Positions 1 through 6,592 of a stretch of 9,010 bases of DNA are shown in pieces. The stretch covers positions 1-9,010 of the forward strand of contig JAUWTT010000125.1 of NCBI GenBank assembly GCA_030614585.1, given 5' to 3'. How positions within the stretch are numbered: position 1 is the stretch's first letter; the number at the start of each line of letters is the position of its first letter. Source of the DNA: Acidobacteriota bacterium (GTDB taxonomy: Bacteria > Acidobacteriota > UBA6911 > RPQK01 > JAPXNP01). The notes under the pieces are model-generated. The model saw only the letters and a list, made by a program, of their open reading frames with translations, did not search any database and had not been told where the DNA came from. Position numbers and translations under genes: made by a program.

Positions 1-278
1 GTCTGCCCTTCAACAAACTCCATTGCGATGAAGAGGGTGCCATCCGCTTCATCGACATCGTAGATTTGAGCGATCGCAGGGTGCGTCACGGCCGACGCAG
101 CTCGAGCTTCCTGGAGAAATCGTCGCTTCTTGTCCTCGTCCCCCGTGATTTCTTCTCTTAGAACCTTGAGCGCCACCTGCCTGCCGAGACGAACATCCCG
201 TGCTTTGTAGACGACGCCCATCCCGCCCTTACCGACGAGTTCGAGAATCTCATAATGCTTCAACTTTTTGCCGACCAT
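1..278 (-). CDS. Ser/Thr protein kinase, N-terminal part (runs off the left edge)
   Basis: A 92-codon N-terminal fragment of a Hanks-type (PknB-like) Ser/Thr kinase; the C-lobe lies outside the window. My translation starts MVGKKLKHYEILELVGKGGM. It shows the glycine-rich ATP loop GKGGMGVV (residues 17-24), the VALK motif with the presumed catalytic lysine at residue 38, the alpha-C glutamate in FLQEAR (residue 57), THPAIAQIYD (65-74) and the hinge-like MEFVEG (86-91). This is the usual order of a bacterial N-lobe that transfers phosphate from ATP to Ser/Thr. The ATG at 276-278 follows a good ribosome site, AGAAGAGG, about 5 nt upstream on the minus strand. It lies 87 bp downstream of the transporter gene on the same strand, so co-transcription is possible. 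Membrane anchoring and sensor domains cannot be judged because the C-terminus is missing. Confidence 0.95.
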   Translation of the reverse strand, partial: MVGKKLKHYEILELVGKGGMGVVYKARDVRLGRQVALKVLREEITGDEDKKRRFLQEARAASAVTHPAIAQIYDVDEADGTLFIAMEFVEGQ

Positions 279-365
279 GTTCGCCTCTTCTACTAATTAG
301 ATCATCGCCTTGAACCCTTGGCAAACAGCAGGACCTGAGGAACAGGTAAGTGGAAGAGCAGCCTG

Positions 366-2696
366 CTAGAAAGGAAAGAAAACGGGAATCAGAAGCACCA
401 TCAAGATGACGAGCAAGATGGTCAACGGCGTTCCCACCTTCAGATAGTCCATGGAACGGTAACCACCCGCTCCCATGACGAGCAGGTTGGCTTTGTGGCT
501 GAACGGCGTCATAAATGCTGCCGAGGCTGCCAGTCCTACACCCATCATAATGGGATAGGGGCTGATGCCAAGCTGCTGAGCAGTCTGCACTACGACCGGT
601 GCTAACAGAACCACTGCTGGAGCTCCGTCCAGCCCTTGACTGATGAGGCTGGACAAAACCACCATCGCGGCGAGAACGGCATAAGGACCCAACGGACCGG
701 CAAAGTCTGTAACGTTTTGGGCCAAGAGCAAGGCCGCACCGGTTCGTTCCATTGCAAAACCCACTGGAAGGACGGCAGCGACCAGGAAAATGGCCCGCCA
801 TTCAATGGCACGGTAGGCCTCCTCCATTTTGATTGCGCCAGTCAACACAGCGAATGTGGCGGCCGAAAACGCGGCAACTTGGATCGGCTGAAACCCCGTG
901 GCTACAAAGCCAACCATTACCCCCAGAGCAAGCAGGGCAAAAGGGGCCTTCTTGGTTCGTCTGGGAATTTGACTCTTCTCCGAAAGAACCACGAAGTCCG
1001 GATCCGATGCGAGCTGAGTGAGCTTATGTCGACACCCTTGCAGGAACAGGGCATCACCAAAGCGGAGCGAAAGTCCAGCCAAGCTTGTACGTACAAGGCC
1101 CCCTTCACGCCATACCGCCAACACCTGTAACCCGTAGCGATCTCTGAAGGACAGTTCTCCAAGGGTCTTCCCTGCCACCGAGGAACGCGGAGCCAGAGTT
1201 GCTTCCAGGACACCGATTTCATCTGATTCAAGTAGAGGTTCGACAACCTTGGACTCGAGACTCAGATTCCCCATCTCGAGCAACCTGACAATTTTAGATG
1301 GTTCCCCGGCCATAAGCAGGCGATCCCCTTCCAGGATCATCTCGCCCGGAGAAGCGATCAGAAGTACGTCATCCCCCCGAATGATCCCAGCTACCGTAAC
1401 GCCGACGAGCTCACCGATCCGAGATTGAGCAACCGATCGACCTGCCAGCGGAGAACCCTCCAATATCCTAATCACATACAAATGCGCCTGGAGCTGCTGG
1501 AGGGTTGCCAGGCCGACCGCGTACGAGTCGAAGTCACCTCCCTGTGACAGTTTTTCCAATTCGACTCGCGGGCCGACGGCAAGAATACTGTCACCTTGTT
1601 GAAGCAGCTCAACTGCCAGACGACTTCGGAGAATCTCTTCTCCCCTCTGAATACCAATCACGACCGCTCCATAGACTTCTCGGAAACGGAGTTCTTTCAG
1701 CGATTTTCCGATTAGGGGAGAATCCTTAGCCACCGTTGCCTTGATCCCACTGACTCCCTTAATCGGTCTGGGGATTTCGCCCGATCGAGCCTTCCTGACC
1801 CGAACACCCTGGACCCGGAGCAGTTCCCGTAGGTCCGAAAGTTTCCCTTTCACGAGGAGCACGTCGCCGCCCCTGAGGGCAGTCGCAGCGTCGGGGGCAA
1901 GCATCTTCTCAGCTCCCCGAGTGATTGCCAGCACCTGAACGCCTAATGTTGACTCCAGTCGGGCCTCTGCGAGTGTCATCCCATCAAGCCCGGATTGGAG
2001 AGGGATCATCATCGAGAAGAGTCTTTCGTGCAATTGGTAGATTTGTGCAAGGTCCGTCTCGTCGGCGAGAGCCGGTCCGGCATCTCGCTCGGGCAGTAAC
2101 TTCCGCCCCACAGTAACCATGAAGACGATGCCACACAGGAGCAGACATACGCCCACAGGCGTGAAATCGAAAAGCCCAAAAGGTTCCAAACCGCGCTCCG
2201 ACAACATCGCAGCAGTAAGAATGTTTGGCGGAGTCCCCACCAGAGTGGTGGTCCCTCCGAGAATTGCTCCATAGGCAAGCGGCATGAAAAGACGGGACGG
2301 CGATATTCTAGCCTGTCTTGCGATCGCCGCGACGGCCGGCATCAGAACGGCCGTAGCCGCGATATTGTTCATAAAAGCAGAGAGAACAGCAGCCACGACC
2401 ATGATCGTGATGAGGAGAGGGATCTCCCTATTTCCCACCCAGGAGTGCACTCGCTGCCCAACAATGTCGGCGACTCCCGTGTGGAGCATTGCCCCCCCGA
2501 TGATGAAGACCGAGAGCATCGTAATGACTGCAGAGGACGCAAATCCCGTAAAAGCTTCTTCCGGAGTCAGATAACCGCCCAGGATTAGAATCACCAAGCC
2601 GGCAAACGCCGTCAGATCCACCGGGAGCTTCTCCGTCAGAAAGAGGAAAACCATCGCTGCAAGCAGGACGAACAAGAAACCGATTTCAAGGGTCAT
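366..2696 (-). CDS. DASS/SLC13-family membrane transporter with four RCK_C (TrkA_C) domains
   Basis: A 776-aa inner-membrane permease of the divalent anion:Na+ symporter (SLC13/ArsB-like) superfamily; substrate unknown (dicarboxylate, sulfate or another anion are family possibilities). The N-terminal membrane half (about 1-200) carries FMNNIAATAVLMP (108-120) and GGTTTLVGTPPN (147-158), typical of the first substrate/ion hairpin. A hydrophilic insert (about 215-565) contains four RCK_C-type repeats near 215-293, 313-384, 403-473 and 493-565, each with the pattern '.GktL.el.fr..yg..vl.i.RgG...GD.ll..G'. The second membrane half (about 583-776) ends with FMTPFSHKANLLVMGAGGYR. In its hairpin the expected Asn pair is replaced by Asp-Gly (residues 690-691, LDGAPAVVLLAP). 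The start fits the family N-terminus, but no Shine-Dalgarno sequence precedes it. RCK_C domains usually bind a small ligand and gate transport, so allosteric control is likely by inference. Confidence 0.93.
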   Translation of the reverse strand: MTLEIGFLFVLLAAMVFLFLTEKLPVDLTAFAGLVILILGGYLTPEEAFTGFASSAVITMLSVFIIGGAMLHTGVADIVGQRVHSWVGNREIPLLITIMVVAAVLSAFMNNIAATAVLMPAVAAIARQARISPSRLFMPLAYGAILGGTTTLVGTPPNILTAAMLSERGLEPFGLFDFTPVGVCLLLCGIVFMVTVGRKLLPERDAGPALADETDLAQIYQLHERLFSMMIPLQSGLDGMTLAEARLESTLGVQVLAITRGAEKMLAPDAATALRGGDVLLVKGKLSDLRELLRVQGVRVRKARSGEIPRPIKGVSGIKATVAKDSPLIGKSLKELRFREVYGAVVIGIQRGEEILRSRLAVELLQQGDSILAVGPRVELEKLSQGGDFDSYAVGLATLQQLQAHLYVIRILEGSPLAGRSVAQSRIGELVGVTVAGIIRGDDVLLIASPGEMILEGDRLLMAGEPSKIVRLLEMGNLSLESKVVEPLLESDEIGVLEATLAPRSSVAGKTLGELSFRDRYGLQVLAVWREGGLVRTSLAGLSLRFGDALFLQGCRHKLTQLASDPDFVVLSEKSQIPRRTKKAPFALLALGVMVGFVATGFQPIQVAAFSAATFAVLTGAIKMEEAYRAIEWRAIFLVAAVLPVGFAMERTGAALLLAQNVTDFAGPLGPYAVLAAMVVLSSLISQGLDGAPAVVLLAPVVVQTAQQLGISPYPIMMGVGLAASAAFMTPFSHKANLLVMGAGGYRSMDYLKVGTPLTILLVILMVLLIPVFFPF

Positions 2697-2735
2697 TGGG
2701 TTTCGATTCTATCTCGCGCAATCTGAACGCTACAA
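2696..2735 (-). promoter_or_regulatory. Possible promoter giving a near-leaderless transporter mRNA
   Basis: On the minus strand TAGAAT (2711-2706, one mismatch to TATAAT) lies 9 nt before the transporter ATG. A weak TTGTAG (2735-2730) sits 18 nt further upstream. Initiation at the usual distance would fall at or next to the ATG, which fits the absence of a ribosome-binding sequence there. The -35 matches at only three positions, so this is tentative. Confidence 0.3.
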
Positions 2736-2753
2736 GTGCCTCGCGCTGGACAT

Positions 2754-2853
2754 GGGATCTGGGAGCTAGGGGCTGGATCAAACCACTAAATCACTAAGAC
2801 ACAATTAAGATCTCACTAGTGAATTCATGCTTTAGTGGTTGATCCTGTTTCCC
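2754..2853. repeat. Composite palindromic repeat, copy 1
   Basis: Three heptamers (GGGATCT, GGGAGCT, AGGGGCT; 2754-2774) lead into an imperfect inverted repeat. The left arm GGATCAAACCACTAAA (2775-2790) pairs with the right arm TTTAGTGGTTGATCC (2831-2845), leaving one base unpaired. The left arm continues as octamers CACTAAAT and CACTAAGA, and a perfect CACTAGTG palindrome lies near the centre (2814-2821). The tail is TGTTTCCC. A relative of this element lies at 4805-4900. It sits between two divergent genes, so it is unlikely to be a terminator here. Confidence 0.75.
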
Positions 2854-2872
2854 TCTGCCCAAACGGAGGGCG

Positions 2873-3008
2873 GCATCTGGGGACCGGCATCCGGCAACTG
2901 GGATTTGCGATTTTCGATTTTCGATCCTGCATCTGGTACCCGGCATCTGGCACTTTGGAACTCGCCCAACCAACAAACCGGGCAACCCCGATCACCGATT
3001 ACCGACAG
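2873..3008. repeat. Degenerate heptanucleotide-periodic tract
   Basis: From 2873 to 2956 the sequence parses into twelve consecutive 7-mers in one phase, including GCATCTG three times (2873, 2929, 2943), GCATCCG (2887) and CGATTTT twice (2908, 2915). Seven-base periodicity continues more weakly to about 3008, for example CGATCAC, CGATTAC, CGACAGT from 2989. The GCATCCG unit is the reverse complement of a rotation of the perfect array at 6403-6463, so the two belong to one repeat family in opposite orientation. The short open frames across this tract are by-products of the repeat. Confidence 0.7.
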
Positions 3009-3134
3009 TTGGTGAATTTCAAATCAAAAAGGATTAGAATCGAACTCACTGCGGATACCTGCTCACGTTCTCCGCTTTACAGTTGACAGTAAGTCTTGGA
3101 AATGCAGACAACTTTTGCTTTGAGTAATTAGACA
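3009..3134 (+). promoter_or_regulatory. Upstream region of the FHA-PP2C gene with a possible -35 box
   Basis: A perfect TTGACA lies at 3083-3088. At the usual spacing only a poor -10 candidate (AGACAA, 3106-3111) is present, so the promoter is uncertain. The ribosome-binding signal before the ATG at 3135 is also weak: only GAG at 3122-3124. I see no operator or riboswitch in this stretch. Confidence 0.25.
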
Positions 3135-4781
3135 ATGGACACACCCCATTTGAAGTGGACCGCTGAAGGTCGGGAAATCGCCTATCAGCTTTCGGAAGAT
3201 GAGACTCTAATCGGACGCTTGTCAGAATCGGATGTCGTCCTGAGCAATCCTTTTATTTCACGTCAGCATGCGAAGGTATTGAAAGAGGGGACCGGTTTTA
3301 ATCTTGTCGATCTCAACAGTCTTCATGGCACCTATGTGAATGGAGTTCAAGTTTCCGAACAATCCCTCAGGAATGGAGATCGCATCACGCTTGGCCGCGA
3401 ACAGGTCGATCTTCTATTTTTTACGGGACCGGATGAAGCATTCAGCTCGGATTCGACTCTGGGAGATGAAGATCTCGAGAAGTCAATGATGCAGCTGACA
3501 ACGGTAATGCCCCTGGCCGATACCGAATCATCCAAACTCGAGAAGATCTCACACATCCTTGATTTTCAATACAACTGGGGCCGGAGCTTCTCAGCAGAGC
3601 GGACCTTTCGCCAAATACTGGAGGCTGCTCTGAAACTGAGCGGAGCCGAAAGAGGTTACATTCTTCTCAAAGAAGAACTTGGCTACAAATACGTCGTCGG
3701 CTTGAATGGTTTGGGGCAGTTACTCTCGGAAGCCGAGTTCCAGTCCAGCCGTACAGCCGTCCAGGCTGTGGTGGCCAGTGGAGATCCCATCCTCATGACC
3801 GAAGGCATCGACCAGAAGTTTGAACAACAGAAGAGCATTGTGGCGATGCAGCTGAAGGCAATAGCGTGCGTGCCGTTGAAGTGGATAACAGAGGACTCGG
3901 AAGAAGCGGATGTCCGTGGAATCCTCTACCTGGACAGCACCAACAGGATGCATTCGATCACGGGCCTCGATGAAAGAATCCTCAACAAACTGGCAGTGGA
4001 AGCCGCCAATGTGTTTGAAAAACTGGAGCTGATTGAAGCGTTTGAAGAGAAGAAGGCCTTCGAAAAGGAACTTTCTCTCGCTCGAGAGACTCAGACAGCG
4101 TTGCTCCCTAGCTCACTTCCGAAGCTTGAAGGATATGACCTCGCGGCTTTCAGTCACCCGACACGCCACGTGGGGGGTGATTTTTACGATTTCCTGAAAA
4201 GGACGGGGTCCGCCCTCACGGGCGTTTTGGCCGATGTCTCGGGTAAGGGAATCTCAGCGGCCCTGCTTAGTAGCCTGGTCCAAGGTTCTCTGCAAATGGA
4301 ATTCAGGTCGGGAGTCCCAGTTCATGAGTCCATTGCCAGAGTCAACCTCTATCTGTGTGAGAAATCTCGAAGCAACCGTTTTGTAACGCTCTTTTTCTTC
4401 AGTTTGGACGAAGAGGGCTCAGGCGAGTACGTCAGTGCTGGACACAATCCTGCCTACCTGTACAGGGCTGATAGCAAAACAATCGAGGAACTCCCCGCCC
4501 GCGATCTCGTTCTGGGAGCGTTTACATTCGCCACATATCAATCGGTGTCTGTTCAGATGAATTCCGGAGATGTGCTGGTAGTGTACAGCGACGGAATCAC
4601 AGAGGCCGAGAATCCACATGATGAGATGTTCGGAGAGGAACGGTTCAAGGAGATCATTTGCGACTACGCATCTACCGGATGTGCTCAACTTGAAGATCAG
4701 ATCCTTGAATCAATCCGCGAATTCACTGAAGGCATGGCTCAGACCGATGACATGACCTGTGTGATCGTCCAGAAGGTCTGA
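3135..4781 (+). CDS. FHA-GAF-SpoIIE/PP2C-type serine phosphatase (RsbU-like)
   Basis: A 548-aa signalling protein with no signal peptide or membrane segment, so probably cytoplasmic. An FHA domain (about 7-95) has the phosphothreonine-binding signature: IGR with Arg28, SRQHA with Ser42 and His45, then LNSLHGTYVNG (60-70). An acidic linker is followed by a GAF domain (about 150-298; RGILYLDS near 261). A charged helical linker (about 297-325) ends in the LLPSSLP that usually precedes this phosphatase type. The SpoIIE/RsbU PP2C domain (about 330-548) keeps its metal-binding aspartates: GGD (349), ADVSGKG (367), YSDGITEA (486) and TDDMTC (538-539). It should dephosphorylate phosphoserine/threonine proteins, in known relatives an anti-sigma-factor antagonist. 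No such partner is in the window. The FHA domain suggests recruitment to a kinase-phosphorylated target, and a Ser/Thr kinase gene lies about 2.9 kb away. It is divergent from the transporter. Confidence 0.95.
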   Translation: MDTPHLKWTAEGREIAYQLSEDETLIGRLSESDVVLSNPFISRQHAKVLKEGTGFNLVDLNSLHGTYVNGVQVSEQSLRNGDRITLGREQVDLLFFTGPDEAFSSDSTLGDEDLEKSMMQLTTVMPLADTESSKLEKISHILDFQYNWGRSFSAERTFRQILEAALKLSGAERGYILLKEELGYKYVVGLNGLGQLLSEAEFQSSRTAVQAVVASGDPILMTEGIDQKFEQQKSIVAMQLKAIACVPLKWITEDSEEADVRGILYLDSTNRMHSITGLDERILNKLAVEAANVFEKLELIEAFEEKKAFEKELSLARETQTALLPSSLPKLEGYDLAAFSHPTRHVGGDFYDFLKRTGSALTGVLADVSGKGISAALLSSLVQGSLQMEFRSGVPVHESIARVNLYLCEKSRSNRFVTLFFFSLDEEGSGEYVSAGHNPAYLYRADSKTIEELPARDLVLGAFTFATYQSVSVQMNSGDVLVVYSDGITEAENPHDEMFGEERFKEIICDYASTGCAQLEDQILESIREFTEGMAQTDDMTCVIVQKV

Positions 4782-4804
4782 TGGGGAATCGTCTCAGGGG
4801 ACAA

Positions 4805-4900
4805 GGGCTCAGAGTCTTGAGTCTTGGAATTGAACCACAAAGCCACCAAAGCACGATGAGATTCTAGTGATTTAGTGCCTTCGTGGTTAACCCTGTTGCC
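4805..4900. repeat. Composite palindromic repeat, copy 2, overlapping the 3' end of trmL
   Basis: Heptamers GGGCTCA, GAGTCTT, GAGTCTT (4805-4825) are followed by AACCACAAAGCCACCAAAGCAC (4833 onward), a central CTAG (4864-4867), then TTTAGTGCCTTCGTGGTTAA (4871-4890) and the tail CCCTGTTGCC. The arms pair imperfectly through AACCAC/GTGGTT and CACNAANN octamers. Layout and the GTGGTT..CCTGTT tail match copy 1 at 2754-2853. This copy lies between convergent genes and could act as a bidirectional transcription barrier, although no clear U-tract follows. Its right end supplies the trmL stop codon and probably its last codons. Confidence 0.75.
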
Positions 4901-5423
4901 ATCGATCGAATCCCATTTGTCTCAGCGCTTCGTATGCAGCAACCGCAGCAGCTGAGGAAAGATTCAAGCTGCGCACCTTCTCGTTGAGGATAGGAATCAC
5001 AACAATTCGTTCGGGGTATTTCTGGAGAATCCGTGCAGGCAGTCCCCTGGTTTCGCTGCCAAAGACCAGGTAGTCAGCAGCTCGGTACTCCGCCCGCGAG
5101 TAAGAACGACTCCCCTTCTTTGAAAAGAGAAAAAGACGATCACTGGGGATTGAATTAAAGAATTCATCAACCGACTCATGGCGTATGACCCTTACATACT
5201 CCCAATAGTCCAAGCCGGCCCGCTTCAGATACCTGTCGGTCAACTTAAAACCCAGACTGCCGACAAGATGAAGATTTGCGCCAATAGCGGCACACAGTCG
5301 AGCAATGTTGCCCGTATTGGGTGGGATCTCGGGCTCCACTAACACAATGTTGAGAGTCTCTCTCTCGGTATCAACATCGCCACAAGCTGAGTCTGACATT
5401 TGTTCAGTCGTCGAACTCACCAT
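4887..5423 (-). CDS. trmL: tRNA (cytidine(34)-2'-O)-methyltransferase, SPOUT family
   Basis: A 178-aa SPOUT-class enzyme that 2'-O-methylates the wobble base (C34, or cmnm5U34) of certain leucine tRNAs, using S-adenosylmethionine. Family motifs in order: LNIVLVEPEIPPNTGNIARL (24-43), LVGSLGF (53-59), AGLDYW (69-74), FGSETRGLP (121-129), and the knotted AdoMet-binding end IPILNEKVRSLNLSSAAAVA (143-162). The core matches the roughly 155-aa family. About 22 polar residues precede it and are probably a lineage-specific tail. The ribosome site GGGAGG (5431-5426) is only 2 nt from the ATG at 5423 but 5 nt from an in-frame GTG (5420-5418), so GTG may be the real start. It lies 21 bp after ftcD on the same strand, probably one transcript. 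The stop codon lies inside a repeat element. Confidence 0.93.
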   Translation of the reverse strand: MVSSTTEQMSDSACGDVDTERETLNIVLVEPEIPPNTGNIARLCAAIGANLHLVGSLGFKLTDRYLKRAGLDYWEYVRVIRHESVDEFFNSIPSDRLFLFSKKGSRSYSRAEYRAADYLVFGSETRGLPARILQKYPERIVVIPILNEKVRSLNLSSAAAVAAYEALRQMGFDRWQQG

Positions 5424-5431
5424 AGCCTCCC
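5418..5431 (-). promoter_or_regulatory. Ribosome binding site that bears on the trmL start
   Basis: GGGAGG reads on the minus strand at 5431-5426. Its distance to the adjacent in-frame codons is 2 nt to ATG (5423) and 5 nt to GTG (5420). The spacing favours GTG, which would shorten TrmL by one residue. Another Met (residue 9, ATG at 5399) has no such site. Confidence 0.55.
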
Positions 5432-5444
5432 AATCAGAACTCCT

Positions 5445-6362
5445 TCACCATCTCCGACCTGTCACCTGGTAATAACGTTCCTCCAGAGTCAAACCAGATG
5501 AATAGTCTTCGATCATCAGCGTGCGATAATCGCCGGCTTCAAGGGCTTCTTTCGGAACGAGGCCCACGATCTCACTGCCCGCAATCAGAGCGCCTCTCTT
5601 AAGTGCCTCGCGACCAACCTCCTCATACACGCTGTAAAGCGACGTTGTTTTGAAATTGGTTAGATTCATCGAGACCTGGACCTGCCCCCGGCTTTCAAGA
5701 AAGAGACCCAGGGCTCGAACATGCGGCAACCCACCGCTACTCTCGCGCACCGCTCGAGCCACTTCCTGAGCTACTCTTAACTCCGTTGTGTTGAGATAAA
5801 TGTTGAAGGCAATGAGCAGATCTCTGGCTCCGACAGCACAGGCTCCTGCCGTAGGATGAGGGCGTGCCGGCCCAAAGTCCGGCCCCTTCTCCGGGTCCCC
5901 AGAGAGCGACTTACGAAGCCCTTCGAATTGTCCCCGCCTAATGTTTGCCAGGTCCTTCCTTTCGCGTTTCACGGCAGCTTCGCCGTAAAGGAAAGTGGGA
6001 ATGGAGTGAGAGTCTGAAACAACCTTTCCGAATCGACGAGCCAGTTGAACACAATCTCGCATACTCACTCCTCGAAGCGGCACAAAAGGGACGACATCGA
6101 CCGCCCCGATTCTGGGGTGGACACCCTTGTGGTAGTTCATGTCGATGTCGTGGATTGCCTCTTGAAAGACGGAGAGCGCACCGTTTAACACCGCCTCAGG
6201 CACCCCGAGAAACGTCAACACGGAGCGATGATGGTCTGCATCTGAGGAACAATCGAGCAGGTGAACCTCCGTGAATGAGCTGAGTACGCCTGCTATGGCT
6301 TGAATCCGCTCCTTGTCACGACCTTCACTGAAGTTCAGTACACATTCAACCAACTGTCCCAT
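5445..6362 (-). CDS. ftcD: Glutamate formimidoyltransferase (folate-dependent), single-domain FTCD type
   Basis: A 305-aa enzyme matching the formiminotransferase domain of FTCD. It moves a formimino group between N-formimino-glutamate and tetrahydrofolate; some bacterial members also metabolise 5-formyl-THF and can stand in for 5-formyl-THF cycloligase. Visible motifs: VECVLNFSEGR (5-15), DHHRSVLTF (43-51), HKGVHPRIGAVDVVPFVPL (78-96) with the conserved histidine at 82, RRGQFEGL (142-149) and ARPHPTAGACAVGARDLL (166-183). The cyclodeaminase domain of the fused animal enzyme is absent, as is usual in bacteria. Leu9 replaces the proline normally seen in VPNFSEG. The ATG matches the family N-terminus, though the nearest purine run (GGTGAG) abuts it. 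trmL follows by 21 bp. No histidine-utilisation gene is nearby, so a folate-salvage role is as likely as histidine breakdown (inference). Confidence 0.93.
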   Translation of the reverse strand: MGQLVECVLNFSEGRDKERIQAIAGVLSSFTEVHLLDCSSDADHHRSVLTFLGVPEAVLNGALSVFQEAIHDIDMNYHKGVHPRIGAVDVVPFVPLRGVSMRDCVQLARRFGKVVSDSHSIPTFLYGEAAVKRERKDLANIRRGQFEGLRKSLSGDPEKGPDFGPARPHPTAGACAVGARDLLIAFNIYLNTTELRVAQEVARAVRESSGGLPHVRALGLFLESRGQVQVSMNLTNFKTTSLYSVYEEVGREALKRGALIAGSEIVGLVPKEALEAGDYRTLMIEDYSSGLTLEERYYQVTGRRW

Positions 6363-6402
6363 CTCACCGTAAGAATAACAACATTGGAGCCCACTGGTGA
6401 TA

Positions 6403-6463
6403 GCCGGATGCCGGATGCCGGATGCCGGATGCCGGATGCCGGATGCCGGATGCCGGATGCCGG
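6403..6463. repeat. Perfect heptanucleotide tandem array (GCCGGAT)n
   Basis: Eight identical copies of GCCGGAT (6403-6458) plus a partial ninth (GCCGG, 6459-6463), lying 41 bp upstream of the ftcD start. Because 7 is not a multiple of 3, one strand reads through as the seven-residue peptide repeat MPDAGCR. This is a by-product and not a protein domain. Perfect copies suggest recent expansion by slippage, and copy number may vary between strains. Confidence 0.95.
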
Positions 6464-6533
6464 TAGAAATGATGTCTTTTCCGGGGTGACATTTTCTTGG
6501 TGGCGTTGGTATTTTGGTGATAGATTTGACCGG

Positions 6534-6589
6534 TTACTACTTACTACTTACTACTCACTGCCTATCTCTTCCTGCTTACTATTTACTGC
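6534..6589. repeat. Degenerate heptanucleotide array (TTACTAC)n
   Basis: Eight consecutive 7-mers in one phase: TTACTAC three times (6534-6554), then TCACTGC, CTATCTC, TTCCTGC, TTACTAT and TTACTGC (6555-6589). The left end is perfect and the right end has decayed. It has a different unit from its two neighbouring arrays. Confidence 0.85.
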
Positions 6590-6592
6590 ATC

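Noticed and set aside
333..347. Small hairpin ACCTG-AGGAA-CAGGT after the transporter gene as a terminator
   Set aside because: Only five base pairs and no U-tract on the minus strand; the kinase gene starts soon after, so readthrough is as likely.
250..801. Minus-strand open frame of 183 codons overlapping the transporter and kinase genes
   Set aside because: It lies in another frame over two well-supported genes, has low-complexity composition and matches no family.
636..1130. Plus-strand open frame of 164 codons inside the transporter gene
   Set aside because: No recognisable domain and no ribosome site. The opposite strand encodes a clear membrane-protein family across the whole span.
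2794..3086. Short open frames on both strands in the transporter/phosphatase gap
   Set aside because: They run across the palindrome and the 7-bp periodic tract and encode repeat-derived peptides, with no ribosome site.
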